NCBI GenBank assembly: GCA_017985675.1
Contig: JAGNXB010000001.1
Span: 521,842 to 585,841 of the forward strand
DNA length: 64,000 bases
Source: Saprospiraceae bacterium
GTDB lineage: Bacteria; Bacteroidota; Bacteroidia; Chitinophagales; Saprospiraceae
Reading direction: 5' to 3'
Shown in pieces: positions 27,751 to 36,524 of this stretch; the first letter of the stretch is position 1; every line of letters starts with the position of its first letter. Under the pieces are notes generated by a model. It was given only the letters and a program-made list of their open reading frames with translations. It had not been told where the DNA came from and made no database searches. Position numbers and translations under genes: made by a program.

Positions 27751-28356
27751 ATGGAAAAGTTTACTAGCAAAACAGTCCTTGGTCTTCAACTCCCTACTGA
27801 TCCAAGATGGGTTGATCTTACAACCATAAGCCTTGAAGATATACTTACAGATCATGCCTACTGCGAATTAAAAGCGGCAACAGCTTGCATCTCCCTCATT
27901 CAACGCTTTCCGGACAAACAACAGATGGTAGAGGAACTTGCACCGATCGTCACTGAAGAATGGGGCCATTTTAGACTTGTCCTTCAGGAGATGGCCAAAA
28001 GGGATTTGGTGTTAGGGCAGCAGCGAAAAGATGAATATGTCAATAAATTATTGGCATTCCAACAAAAAGGTGGGAGTGGAACTCATCAACTCATAGAAAA
28101 GTTGCTTACCTGTGCCCTAATTGAAGCCAGAAGTTGTGAACGATTCAGACTGCTTTCGCTCCACATACCAGAAGTACCACTTCGATCATTTTACAGAAAG
28201 TTCATGATTGCTGAGGCCGGACATTACCGGCTTTTTTTGGATCTGGCTAAATTGTACGGAGATCCTACTATAGTTGATAGGCGATGGAAAGACTACCTAG
28301 AATATGAAGCTTCAATGATTGCAACGCTTTCACTTAGAGGCGACCGAATCCACTAG
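27751..28356 (+). CDS. miaE: tRNA 2-methylthio-N6-isopentenyladenosine hydroxylase (MiaE)
   Basis: 201 residues from the ATG at 27751. The frame continues upstream, but the promoter at 27699-27728 makes earlier ATGs unlikely. The ferritin-like di-iron ligands are visible in order: CELKAA (E39), TEEWGHFR (E70, H73), ALIEARSCERF (E125) and IAEAGHYR (E155, H158). The enzyme hydroxylates ms2i6A at position 37 of tRNA. Together with mnmA it is the second tRNA-modification gene in the window. Confidence 0.92.
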   Translation: MEKFTSKTVLGLQLPTDPRWVDLTTISLEDILTDHAYCELKAATACISLIQRFPDKQQMVEELAPIVTEEWGHFRLVLQEMAKRDLVLGQQRKDEYVNKLLAFQQKGGSGTHQLIEKLLTCALIEARSCERFRLLSLHIPEVPLRSFYRKFMIAEAGHYRLFLDLAKLYGDPTIVDRRWKDYLEYEASMIATLSLRGDRIH

Positions 28357-28451
28357 TGTCGGTTCACCCTCCATCACATTCAACAAAAAAAAAATACCAA
28401 CTAGGCTTCCCGGGAAAACTAAACCTTCGAAACAACATTTATTTGATGCCA

Positions 28452-29390
28452 TTATCGTCGTTCTTTACCAAAAAGATCCCGGTCTCGTCTCCCATCAAGA
28501 ACAGGAAAGTCAACAGGTGCCTCATCCATTGTTTTGTTAAACACTTTTTCAACATGGATCCATTGGCCTTTTTTAAGTTTGAAACCCTCGTAGGTGCCAT
28601 CAGGTATATAACGAAGCCCCGTCCCCTTGCGGTCGTCTGAAAAGGGCATTAAATGGTCAAAAAGGATCATTTCCAGGTGCTCATCATAGTTTAGAACGAT
28701 TTTAGACGCTGCCGCATACTCTAAAAGTAGGCGATTTTTTTTCTGAACAATTGCCCCGGTTGTATCCAAGTAGTGAAAAACAGGTGCCCCAAACTGTGGC
28801 CTCAGTTGCTCATCAAAATAAACAACATCAATGAGCTTCCGATTTGCTTGAGCACTAAAACTATCAAATCCAAAGAGCAACCAGTATTTTTCACCCTCAC
28901 TTCTAAAGGGAAAAATACGATAATACAAAGCGCCATACCATTCATCCGTGCCGCTGGTATGGCTTTCAGGATGCAAAATTGTGGGAGAGCGATTGATGAG
29001 CGGATAAACTTTGGATTCCTTTCCATTCATCTGAAGGTAACCGAAGTGTTGAAATCGCCCCTTATCAACAAACAGTTGCCAAGTAAAAATCCTGAATGCA
29101 TTGTCCGGTGCCAATTGCACAGAAATTTCTGAAATTCGATCAAATGGAAAGTCCCAGGAATCTCTATTGGCCAATGCTTTCTCTACAAAAAATTTGACGC
29201 TCTGGGAAGCTTCCACCCGTTCAGACATGGCATCAGATGAATGCATTATCGTTGCATAATGACGAATGGAATCTTCCAATGCCAAAAGTGTTGGGTGAAG
29301 ATTGTGGTCGGATGACAATGATGACAATCCACGTTTTGGAACAACACACCCACCATATATGAAAAGGATAAGTACTAAAAAGAATCTCAT
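28452..29390 (-). CDS. Predicted lipoprotein, function unknown
   Basis: 312 residues from the ATG at 29390, which gives a lipoprotein signal (MRFFLVLILFIYGGC, Cys15); the frame is open up to 29444. The mature protein is beta-rich, with segments such as FRIFTWQLFVDKGRFQHFGY, WYGALYYRIFPF and KYWLLFGFDSFS, and ends in an Arg/Asp-rich tail. I recognise no enzyme motif. It lies 66 nt downstream of the VWA gene on the same strand. Confidence 0.78.
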   Translation of the reverse strand: MRFFLVLILFIYGGCVVPKRGLSSLSSDHNLHPTLLALEDSIRHYATIMHSSDAMSERVEASQSVKFFVEKALANRDSWDFPFDRISEISVQLAPDNAFRIFTWQLFVDKGRFQHFGYLQMNGKESKVYPLINRSPTILHPESHTSGTDEWYGALYYRIFPFRSEGEKYWLLFGFDSFSAQANRKLIDVVYFDEQLRPQFGAPVFHYLDTTGAIVQKKNRLLLEYAAASKIVLNYDEHLEMILFDHLMPFSDDRKGTGLRYIPDGTYEGFKLKKGQWIHVEKVFNKTMDEAPVDFPVLDGRRDRDLFGKERR

Positions 29391-29456
29391 GTTGAACGGA
29401 ATTACTTTATCAGGACGAACTAACAAACGCTTTATAAGCGTCAAAGCGTGTGTCTC

Positions 29457-30554
29457 TTATTGTCTTCGTCCTTTGTTTTCTTTGTAATCCTTAAAAACAA
29501 ATGCACCCAAACCATCCAGATTGGCATAAAAAGCTTTCCCCGCATTGGCCTTTGTGAACTGTTCCACAAATCGTATGAGATAAGGATCATTAGCTATCAT
29601 AAACGTAGTGATAGGGATGCGAACCTTTCGGGCTGCCATGGCAAGATTAAGGGTTCGGCGAATTATCTGCCTATCCAAACCAAAGCTATTTTGATAATAC
29701 TTGTTACCCTTTTTAATACAAGTGGGTTTGCCGTCCGTAATCATAAAAATCTGTTTATTGGGATTACGACGTTTTCTAAGGATGTCCATAGCGAGTTCCA
29801 AACCTGCAACGGTGTTGGTGTGATATGGTCCTACCTCTAGGTATGGCAGTTCCTTTATCGTCACTTGCCAGGCATCATTCCCAAAAACAATAATATCCAA
29901 GGTATCCTTCGGATATCTGGTAGTAATCAATTCAGCCAATGCCATCGCTACCTTTTTAGCTGGTGTGATCCGGTCTTCACCATATAGAATCATGGAATGT
30001 GAAATATCAATCATGAGGACAGTACTGGTCTGAGCCTGAAAGCTGGTCTCATGCACTTCCAGATCCTCCTGGATCAATTGAAAATTATCTACACCAAATC
30101 GAATTTGGGCATTCCGCAAAGATGCTGTTGCAGCTATATTTTCCAGGGCGTCGCCATATTCAAATGGTCTTGTTTCAGGCTGACGTTCATCCCCAGCACC
30201 ATGAAACCGGGTATCGTGTTTTCCAGGGCTAGCCTTATTCAAATCTTTAAAAATGTCCTTGAGAGCATTTCTCCTTAGATGCATTTCCATTTTTGCACTT
30301 GGAATGACGCCTGGTCCCTTTCCTTCATTAACTTTCAAAAACCCTTTATCCAATAAATCCTGAATAAAGTCAGCCATTCCGTATTCAGGTGAAGTAATAC
30401 CATGTCTATTGTCTATTTCATTCATCCAACTTAATGCTTCTGTTACATCTCCTGATGTATACAGGAGGACTTCCTGGAAAAGCTTCAGCAACTTTTGGAA
30501 TGGATCGCCATCTGAAGCGTGAGGTATGAATTTGGTAAAAAGCCAGCCGCGCAT
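29457..30554 (-). CDS. VWA-domain protein
   Basis: 365 residues from the ATG at 30554, 2 nt past the stop of the preceding gene; the alternative ATG at 30572 would overlap that gene. Residues ~1-160 are helical and unlike a named family to me. A von Willebrand A domain follows from ~175 with the metal-site motif DISHS (183-187), then IVFGNDAW and FMITDGKPT. It lacks a signal peptide, so it is cytoplasmic, as are VWA proteins that partner MoxR/AAA ATPases; no such ATPase is adjacent here. It is coupled to a peroxiredoxin-like gene. Confidence 0.85.
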   Translation of the reverse strand: MRGWLFTKFIPHASDGDPFQKLLKLFQEVLLYTSGDVTEALSWMNEIDNRHGITSPEYGMADFIQDLLDKGFLKVNEGKGPGVIPSAKMEMHLRRNALKDIFKDLNKASPGKHDTRFHGAGDERQPETRPFEYGDALENIAATASLRNAQIRFGVDNFQLIQEDLEVHETSFQAQTSTVLMIDISHSMILYGEDRITPAKKVAMALAELITTRYPKDTLDIIVFGNDAWQVTIKELPYLEVGPYHTNTVAGLELAMDILRKRRNPNKQIFMITDGKPTCIKKGNKYYQNSFGLDRQIIRRTLNLAMAARKVRIPITTFMIANDPYLIRFVEQFTKANAGKAFYANLDGLGAFVFKDYKENKGRRQ

Positions 30555-30556
30555 GA

Positions 30557-31096
30557 TCAGTTGATAATACAACAGGAGATTAATTCGTCATAATCTGGGC
30601 GATCAGAGGCGAATCGGTGAATAAACTTATCTCTAACGATGCCATTCTGTACTAAAAAAATACCCGGCATTTGGAACCCGTCCCCAAATTGCCTTCCTAA
30701 ACTCCGGCCGTGAACAAGACCAGCTTGCACACCTCTAATCATAACCTGAAGTCCAAAAAGCTGCGAAAATGTACCTTTCCCCAGACCCATGGCAGCATAA
30801 AACCGACAATGTTCATCAGACACATATTCCGGGTCATCAATATTATATTTAGCAAAATAGGAATCCGCATCCCGACTATCTGCCATATGTACAAAAAGGA
30901 GATGAACGCCTTCCTTTTCATAAGCCTCCTTTTTAAGAGATAGGTCATGCAGCGCTTCCCTACAAAATGTACAACCAAAATGCCTTAAAAAAACAAGTAA
31001 GATTGGGCCAACCATCGAAGCATCCTCAACAGACCGATGTTTGTTTGTCCGCATTTGCGCGAGAATCGGGAGCGTTGATAGACCATCAGCCGTCAT
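30557..31096 (-). CDS. Peroxiredoxin-like (AhpC/TSA, PRXL2-type) protein
   Basis: 179 residues from the ATG at 31096. A thioredoxin fold begins with VFLRHFGCTFCREAL, giving a C42-x-x-C45 pair where AhpC/TSA-type proteins have their active site. Later blocks GVHLLFVHM and QMPGIFLVQNGIV fit the family. Two adjacent cysteines sit near the C-terminus (SCC). The substrate is unknown. The stop is 2 nt from the VWA gene, so the two form a pair. ATG at 31129 is a less likely start. Confidence 0.8.
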   Translation of the reverse strand: MTADGLSTLPILAQMRTNKHRSVEDASMVGPILLVFLRHFGCTFCREALHDLSLKKEAYEKEGVHLLFVHMADSRDADSYFAKYNIDDPEYVSDEHCRFYAAMGLGKGTFSQLFGLQVMIRGVQAGLVHGRSLGRQFGDGFQMPGIFLVQNGIVRDKFIHRFASDRPDYDELISCCIIN

Positions 31097-31201
31097 AATT
31101 ATGCTTTGGAAGGTAAACAGCAATACCACAAAGAGGTTTATGCCAAGACGACATTATCCAGAAACATTGAATCATTAAACAAACTGATGGATGGGGAGTG
31201 T

Positions 31202-31726
31202 TTACTCCACCATATTGTTAAAATAGTTTTTTATTTCTTCAGCTTGTTGTGGTTTGGCACGCCCGCTCAGCATAAGACGTATCTCCCTTCTGGTTTGTGC
31301 ATCAGCAAACATTTTTTCTTCTTCAGCTGTCAAAGGCAAAACAGGCGGAACTGGGACAGGTTTTTGGCGTTGGTCATCTAACGCCACAAAAGTATAATAG
31401 GCATGATTACACCTTTTTGTGTTCCCTCCCTTAATGTCTGTTGAAAATACTTCAACATAAATTTCCATACTCGTGGAAAAGGAACGTGTAACAGATGCCA
31501 CCATAGTTACAACTTCACCCATATGAATGGGACGTGTAAATGAAACATGGTCCACGGAAGCAGTGACCACATAACACGCACTGTGTTTGCCTGCGCATAT
31601 ACCTGCTGCAATGTCCATCCAACGCAACAGATTACCACCCATCAGATTTCCCAATGGATTTGTATCATTTGGCATGACCATTTGGGTCATCGTTGTTTTG
31701 GAGTCAGAAACTTTTTTTGGTGTCAT
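31202..31726 (-). CDS. Acyl-CoA thioesterase (hotdog fold, YciA/BACH type)
   Basis: 174 residues from ATG 31726. A GTG at 31744, forming a TAGTG junction with the upstream stop, would add six residues and is also plausible. The hotdog signature is NPLGNLMGGNLLRWMDIAAGI with the catalytic-type Asp, followed by VDHVSFTRPIHMGEVV and NHAYYTFVALD. It hydrolyses acyl-CoA to free acid and CoA. It is the last gene of the FMN reductase-lipB-hypothetical-thioesterase group. Confidence 0.9.
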   Translation of the reverse strand: MTPKKVSDSKTTMTQMVMPNDTNPLGNLMGGNLLRWMDIAAGICAGKHSACYVVTASVDHVSFTRPIHMGEVVTMVASVTRSFSTSMEIYVEVFSTDIKGGNTKRCNHAYYTFVALDDQRQKPVPVPPVLPLTAEEEKMFADAQTRREIRLMLSGRAKPQQAEEIKNYFNNMVE

Positions 31727-31743
31727 AAGGGTAGATTCGGTCA

Positions 31744-32154
31744 CTAAACGATCATTACCCCTTGCTTGTTCAATACAGGCACCAATGTTAAATAAGCCGG
31801 ATCAAGACTGCCTTCGACAAACAGAAATTTTCGATCAAACATATAACCTCCCAGTGAAAAACTGATCCAAAACTCATTGGTCAACGACACAAGTTCAGGT
31901 TGAATGATCTCCAGCAAAACTGCCTCCTTTGGACCAATTTGCGTGTAGTAGTATCTCAATGTTGAGGATCGACGCTCATTGTCGTCCGTTTGACTATAAC
32001 CTTTCGTAGTAATCAAAACGTCGTTGACAGGTTCATCTTTTAGATTGATAAGGTAACAGTCCCAAGACCAAGGCTGGTCAGAGATTTCCGGTTCAACTGG
32101 AACCATTGCAACTGAAAAATCGGTCATTTTTAGATTGCGCAAATCCTTTAACAT
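31744..32154 (-). CDS. Small conserved hypothetical protein in the lipB operon
   Basis: 136 residues with no signal peptide. It contains a beta-sandwich-like succession (WDCYLINLKDEPVNDVLITT, LRYYYTQIGPKEAVLLEII, NEFWISFSLGGYMFDRKFLF) ending in VPVLNKQGVMIV. I know similar unnamed proteins from Bacteroidota but no function. The start overlaps the lipB stop by 7 nt and the stop touches the thioesterase start, so it is translationally coupled on both sides. Confidence 0.75.
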   Translation of the reverse strand: MLKDLRNLKMTDFSVAMVPVEPEISDQPWSWDCYLINLKDEPVNDVLITTKGYSQTDDNERRSSTLRYYYTQIGPKEAVLLEIIQPELVSLTNEFWISFSLGGYMFDRKFLFVEGSLDPAYLTLVPVLNKQGVMIV

Positions 32155-32888
32155 ATCAATTTATTGTCTGATAACGTCATGCATCCAAATACTTCTCCAA
32201 AATGTCTAACCACTGCATCCTTAACTTCATCTAAGTCCAAAAGGGCATTTAATTCACGTTGTAGAGATGTCACCTCCTTATCGTTATCCTTTATACCACA
32301 GGGTATAATATGCTGAAAATGAGCTAAATTTGTATTTACATTAAACGCAAAGCCATGTAGAGTGACCCATCTGCTAATGTGAACGCCAATCGCACATATC
32401 TTCCGTGTTTGTCGCCCATTCGAAGCACCTAACCATACACCTGTATAACCCGGAACCCGGATACCACTAAGCCCATAGTCTTTCAAAACCAAAATGATGA
32501 CTTCTTCCAACTCGCGGACATAACGGTGAACATCACAATAAAATGCTTCTAGATCTAAAATGGGATAACCCACAATCTGGCCAGGACCATGATACGTAAT
32601 ATCTCCACCACGATTGATTTTGAAATATTCAAATCCAGTTTCTTCCCGATCCTCGGCACTGATTTTAAGATTGTCTTCACTTCCAGATTTTCCCAGGGTA
32701 AATACAGGCATATGCTCACAAAGGAGGAATCGATGAATGGCGTTAGATTGGACAGATTCATCTTTAGACACTTGTCGCTTGCGTTCGATGAGTCCTTGGT
32801 GTATATGTGTTTGTAATTCCCAGGCTTTGGCAAAAGGAACTAGTCCAAGGTCTGTTACCAAAACTTCTGGTTGTAGGATATTCTTCAT
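32148..32888 (-). CDS. lipB: Octanoyl-[acyl-carrier-protein] transferase LipB
   Basis: 246 residues from the ATG at 32888, 4 nt after the upstream stop; ATG at 32909 would overlap that gene. The LipB core is RGGDITYHGPGQIVGYPI, the catalytic lysine is K163 (TRKICAIGVH) and the catalytic cysteine is C197 (IIPCGI). The enzyme moves octanoate from ACP to lipoyl domains, the first step of endogenous lipoate synthesis. No lipA is seen in the window. Confidence 0.94.
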   Translation of the reverse strand: MKNILQPEVLVTDLGLVPFAKAWELQTHIHQGLIERKRQVSKDESVQSNAIHRFLLCEHMPVFTLGKSGSEDNLKISAEDREETGFEYFKINRGGDITYHGPGQIVGYPILDLEAFYCDVHRYVRELEEVIILVLKDYGLSGIRVPGYTGVWLGASNGRQTRKICAIGVHISRWVTLHGFAFNVNTNLAHFQHIIPCGIKDNDKEVTSLQRELNALLDLDEVKDAVVRHFGEVFGCMTLSDNKLIC

Positions 32889-32892
32889 CAAT

Positions 32893-33438
32893 TCAATGGC
32901 AAAATTCAATAAAATCTTCGATGTGCGACTGTATGAGGTAACGCGAATCAGGGTCAGCTAATTCATCACCGGCAATAAGTCCAGCTATCTTGCTGACAGG
33001 CAGCCGATTAGGCATGACGTGAATGTTGAGATAATGCAAAATTGAGGTTAAATGATCTAATCCCCTTAAATTGCCTGCACGGCCAGATGACAGACCTAAA
33101 ATGGCTGCTTTTTTTCCAAAAAAGGATGCTCGACCATTTCGAACAGAGCAGGCATCCAAGAAGTACTTCAAGATTCCGGGAAAACTGCCATTATATTCAG
33201 GTATTACGAAATAAAAACCTAGTGCTGGTATAATCAAGTCATCTTGAATGCTTATTACCAGCGGGGTTTGATCAACTTCGGTATATCCCTCCCGAATGAG
33301 AATATCGCCATTCAATTGACACAAATCAAGTACATGTACCTCCTGTGGTGTCGTCTTCTTTAGAACAGCGGCCGCATAGTTCGACAAGACTTTAGTTTGG
33401 CTATTTATTCGGTTTGTACCAGAAATTACTGTAATCAT
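32893..33438 (-). CDS. NAD(P)H-dependent FMN reductase family protein
   Basis: 181 residues with a flavodoxin-like fold: the FMN phosphate loop ISGTNRINSQT, the flavin-binding VIPEYNGSFPGILKYFLD and GLSSGRAGNLRG. Such proteins use NAD(P)H to reduce FMN, quinones or related substrates; the exact one is not readable. It is the first gene of the lipB operon, divergent from the MBL hydrolase gene. Confidence 0.9.
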   Translation of the reverse strand: MITVISGTNRINSQTKVLSNYAAAVLKKTTPQEVHVLDLCQLNGDILIREGYTEVDQTPLVISIQDDLIIPALGFYFVIPEYNGSFPGILKYFLDACSVRNGRASFFGKKAAILGLSSGRAGNLRGLDHLTSILHYLNIHVMPNRLPVSKIAGLIAGDELADPDSRYLIQSHIEDFIEFCH

Positions 33439-33506
33439 AACAATCGTTCCACCTGAAAATGAATTAATGCTCCTACTTGTTCACTAACCCTACGGTCTGA
33501 TTTACC

Positions 33507-33514
33507 TATCTTTG
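33507..33514 (+). promoter_or_regulatory. -7 box of the MBL hydrolase gene
   Basis: TATCTTTG is a perfect TAnnTTTG match, 19 nt upstream of the ATG at 33534. No good -33 box is seen. Confidence 0.5.
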
Positions 33515-33533
33515 CAGTCCAAATTAATGTACA

Positions 33534-34214
33534 ATGGATCTAACTTACTATGGACATGGATGTCTCGGCCTTAAAAGCCAAGGATACAACCTGCTCATTG
33601 ATCCGTTCATTACCGACAATCCGCTAAACACTACGATTTCAGCAGACGATATTTTGGCTGATTTCATTTTATTAACGCATGCGCATGGAGATCACATTGG
33701 AGATGTTGAGCGAATAGCCCAACGCACCAATGCTAAGATAATCAGCAATTTCGAAATTGTCACTTATTATGAAACCCGAGGTTTAACGGGCCACCCAATG
33801 AACCTGGGTGGTATGGCTCTCTTTCCCTTCGGAAGCTTAAAATCCGTTATTGCTCTGCATTCTAGTGTTTTTCCTGATGGTACCTATGGGGGGAATCCGG
33901 GTGGATTTGTGATGTGGAATGATGAGGGTTGCTGTTATTTTGCTGGGGACACCGCATTGACAATGGATATGAAACTTATTCCAGCGATGTGCCCGCCACT
34001 TGATTTTGCTGTTCTTCCCATTGGAGACAACTTTACAATGGGCATTGCAGATGCGGTACTTGCGGCTCAATTCATACAATGTGATACAATTATTGGTTGC
34101 CACTATGACACCTTTGGCTATATCAAGCTTGATCATCAAAAGGCAGTAGATGCCTTTTCAACATCTGGAAAAAACCTGTTTCTGCCTAAAATCGGAGAAA
34201 CGATTTCTTTATAA
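33534..34214 (+). CDS. UPF0173-type metal-dependent hydrolase (MBL fold)
   Basis: 226 residues. The N-terminus [10 protein letters not shown] and the metal motif [10 protein letters not shown] (H49, H51, D53, H54) identify a metallo-beta-lactamase-fold hydrolase of the UPF0173/UlaG-like group. Further ligands are in [13 protein letters not shown] and IIGCHYDTF. The substrate is unknown. The parA ATG follows 10 nt after its stop, and the two frames overlap upstream only as non-coding extension. Confidence 0.9.
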   Translation: MDLTYYGHGCLGLKSQGYNLLIDPFITDNPLNTTISADDILADFILLTHAHGDHIGDVERIAQRTNAKIISNFEIVTYYETRGLTGHPMNLGGMALFPFGSLKSVIALHSSVFPDGTYGGNPGGFVMWNDEGCCYFAGDTALTMDMKLIPAMCPPLDFAVLPIGDNFTMGIADAVLAAQFIQCDTIIGCHYDTFGYIKLDHQKAVDAFSTSGKNLFLPKIGETISL

Positions 34215-34224
34215 TCTATATTTC

Positions 34225-35022
34225 ATGGGAAAGATTGTAGCCATCGCCAATCAAAAAGGTGGGGTCGGAAAGACAACAACTGCTATTAATTTAGCCGCCA
34301 CGTTGGCTGTTTTAGAACATCGCGTCCTACTGGTAGACGCGGATCCCCAGGCAAATGCTACCTCGGGAGTAGGCATTGTCATTTCTGATGATGATGTACA
34401 TCTTTATGACTGCCTTATCAATGAGCATCCTGCACGGGAAGCAATCGTTACTACTGAAACACCCTTTCTCGATCTTTTACCTGCGCATATTGATTTGGTA
34501 GGCGCTGAAATTGAGCTTTCTGGGATGTCAAACAGGGAGTATAGATTACGTGATATTTTAAATGAGATTCGCGATGAATATGATTTCATCATTATTGATT
34601 GTTTGCCTTCATTAGGCTTGATCACAATCAATGCCCTTTCAGCCGCAGATAGTGTATTAATCCCTGTGCAGTGTGAAATTTTTGCATTTGAAGGGCTGAG
34701 CAAATTAAAAAACACAATAAACCTGGTTAAGGCAGGACTCAATCCACGACTTGAGATTGAAGGGATTTTACTTTCGATGTATGACAGAAGACTTCGCCTT
34801 GCAAATATCGTGGTGGAAGAAGTGCAATCCCATGCAACTGATCGCATTTTCAAAACTATCATCCATAGAAATAGCCGGGTAGGAGAAGCCCCAAGTATGC
34901 ACCAGCCCGTTATCTTATACGATGCGGCCTGTGCCGGATCTCAAAATTTTATCAATTTGGCCAATGAATTTTTGACCAATAATCTGACTTGGACCAGAAA
35001 TGCCACTTCGGCAAAAGTGTAA
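34225..35022 (+). CDS. parA: Chromosome-partitioning ATPase ParA (Soj)
   Basis: 265 residues from the ATG at 34225 ([13 protein letters not shown]); the longer open frame from 34150 overlaps the preceding gene and is not conserved-looking. Deviant Walker A KGGVGKTT is at 11-18 and DADPQANAT follows. The block [16 protein letters not shown] is typical ParA. It forms nucleotide-dependent gradients that move ParB-bound origins. parB follows with a 1-nt gap. No parS-like palindrome was noticed nearby. Confidence 0.95.
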   Translation: MGKIVAIANQKGGVGKTTTAINLAATLAVLEHRVLLVDADPQANATSGVGIVISDDDVHLYDCLINEHPAREAIVTTETPFLDLLPAHIDLVGAEIELSGMSNREYRLRDILNEIRDEYDFIIIDCLPSLGLITINALSAADSVLIPVQCEIFAFEGLSKLKNTINLVKAGLNPRLEIEGILLSMYDRRLRLANIVVEEVQSHATDRIFKTIIHRNSRVGEAPSMHQPVILYDAACAGSQNFINLANEFLTNNLTWTRNATSAKV

Positions 35023-35023
35023 A

Positions 35024-35935
35024 ATGACTATGATCGATAAAAAAACGCGAAAAAAAGAAATCGGTAAGGGCATCAGAGCGCTCTTATCTACTGCTGAATC
35101 AGCTGAAAACCCGGAAGAAAGAGCAGATGCCCAAAAGCAACTGAGTAGTGAGGTATCTGAAATACCTGTAGCCTCAATTGAGCCCAATCCCTTTCAACCA
35201 CGTCAGGACTGGGATGATGCGAGCTTAGAAGAGTTAGCTACTTCCATCCGAACACTGGGCATTATTCAGCCCATTACCGTGCGCGTTCTCGAGAAGGATA
35301 AATATCAATTAATCAGTGGTGAACGCCGATACAGAGCATCAAAGCTAGCAGGTTTGACGCAGATCCCGGCTTATATACGTACGGCTGGTGATCAGGAAAT
35401 GTTGGAGATGGCACTCGTTGAAAATATTCAACGCAGCGATTTAAATGCAATAGAAATAGGGATATCCTACCAGCGTTTACTGGATGAATGTGCCCTAACC
35501 CATGATGCCCTTTCGGGTCGGATTGGGAAAGATCGCAGTACCATTACAAATTACACCCGCCTCCTTCGCCTGGCACCAGACATCCAGGATGCCATTCGGC
35601 AAGCCCGTATCAGCATGGGGCATGCCCGAGCACTTGCAGGAGTATCCGATTTGTTATTACAGCGTCATGCATTTCGAGAAACCTTAGATAAAACTTGGTC
35701 GGTAAGACAATTAGAAAACTATTTACGGGACCAGAATCAGGGCAGATCTACATCTTCAACGGAAAAAGACAAACATAAGCTAACACCAGGTCTACGAGAG
35801 ATTGAAACCCAGTTGAATAAGCATTTTAGCGCCAAAGTCCTATTAGAGCATAAAAATTCAGGAACTGGTCGAATAGTTATCCCATACAACGATGAAGAAG
35901 ATTTGCACCGTCTGCTGGAAGTTCTCCATCTTTAA
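35024..35935 (+). CDS. parB: Chromosome-partitioning protein ParB
   Basis: 303 residues from the ATG at 35024 (MTMIDKKTRKKE), 1 nt after the parA stop. The N-terminal box is IEPNPFQPRQDWD, and the CTPase/ParB motif LISGERRYRASKLAG and ENIQRSDLNAIE are intact. The central HTH (LSGRIGKDRSTITNYTRLL) binds parS. Its 3' end overlaps the next gene by 44 nt. Confidence 0.95.
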   Translation: MTMIDKKTRKKEIGKGIRALLSTAESAENPEERADAQKQLSSEVSEIPVASIEPNPFQPRQDWDDASLEELATSIRTLGIIQPITVRVLEKDKYQLISGERRYRASKLAGLTQIPAYIRTAGDQEMLEMALVENIQRSDLNAIEIGISYQRLLDECALTHDALSGRIGKDRSTITNYTRLLRLAPDIQDAIRQARISMGHARALAGVSDLLLQRHAFRETLDKTWSVRQLENYLRDQNQGRSTSSTEKDKHKLTPGLREIETQLNKHFSAKVLLEHKNSGTGRIVIPYNDEEDLHRLLEVLHL

Positions 35936-36524
35936 GCTATTAAAAATCAGTATACAAACGCTGGTTTTCGTAATTGCTTTTTATAGTCTGCCTGCACCAG
36001 CGCAGCCTATAGATTCTTCAAAGCAAGAAACTAGCATAAAAAAGCTATTTCTCCCTGATCCCCAATTAGCAGCCCTATTTGCAATTGTTCCCGGCGGAGG
36101 GCAAATCTATAATCGCAGATACTGGAAAGTTCCGATTGTGTATGCCGTGATTGGAGGCTTGGCTTACCTGACTATTGAAAACCAAAAACAGTATCGTCGC
36201 TATAAAACAGCATATAATAATGAATTGAACGGGGAACTTCATGAGTTCTCTAATCTTAACTTGCCTGCTTTTGTATTAAAAAATGCACGAGACGAAACAC
36301 GTAAAAGCATGGAAGAAGCCTACATCTTCCTAACATTGGCTTATGTAGTCCAAATCGCCGAAGCATACGTTGATGCCCATCTCCAGGATTTTGACGTTAC
36401 AGATAACCTTTCAATTAGATGGACGCCAACACAAGTACAGTCCCCTTTAGGGCCAGCTGCTGGCATAGGCATTCTAATACCATTGAACAAAAAAAGTCGG
36501 TTACAACTACTCAGCCTACCATGA
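35892..36524 (+). CDS. DUF5683 membrane-associated protein
   Basis: 210 residues. A signal or membrane segment (LLKISIQTLVFVIAFYSLPAPA) is followed by the DUF5683 core LPDPQLAALFAIVPGGGQIYNRRYWKVPIVYA and later helices (EAYIFLTLAYVVQIAEAYVDAHL). Genes of this family commonly follow parAB in Bacteroidota; function is unknown. The only usable ATG puts its start 44 nt inside parB, a long overlap. Its 3' end overlaps the convergent T9SS cargo gene by 9 nt. Confidence 0.85.
   Translation: MKKICTVCWKFSIFKLLKISIQTLVFVIAFYSLPAPAQPIDSSKQETSIKKLFLPDPQLAALFAIVPGGGQIYNRRYWKVPIVYAVIGGLAYLTIENQKQYRRYKTAYNNELNGELHEFSNLNLPAFVLKNARDETRKSMEEAYIFLTLAYVVQIAEAYVDAHLQDFDVTDNLSIRWTPTQVQSPLGPAAGIGILIPLNKKSRLQLLSLP

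Noticed and set aside
34225..35935. parS site near parAB
   Set aside because: I looked for a GTTTCACGTGAAAC-like palindrome in and around the locus and did not see one; a genome-wide scan would be needed.
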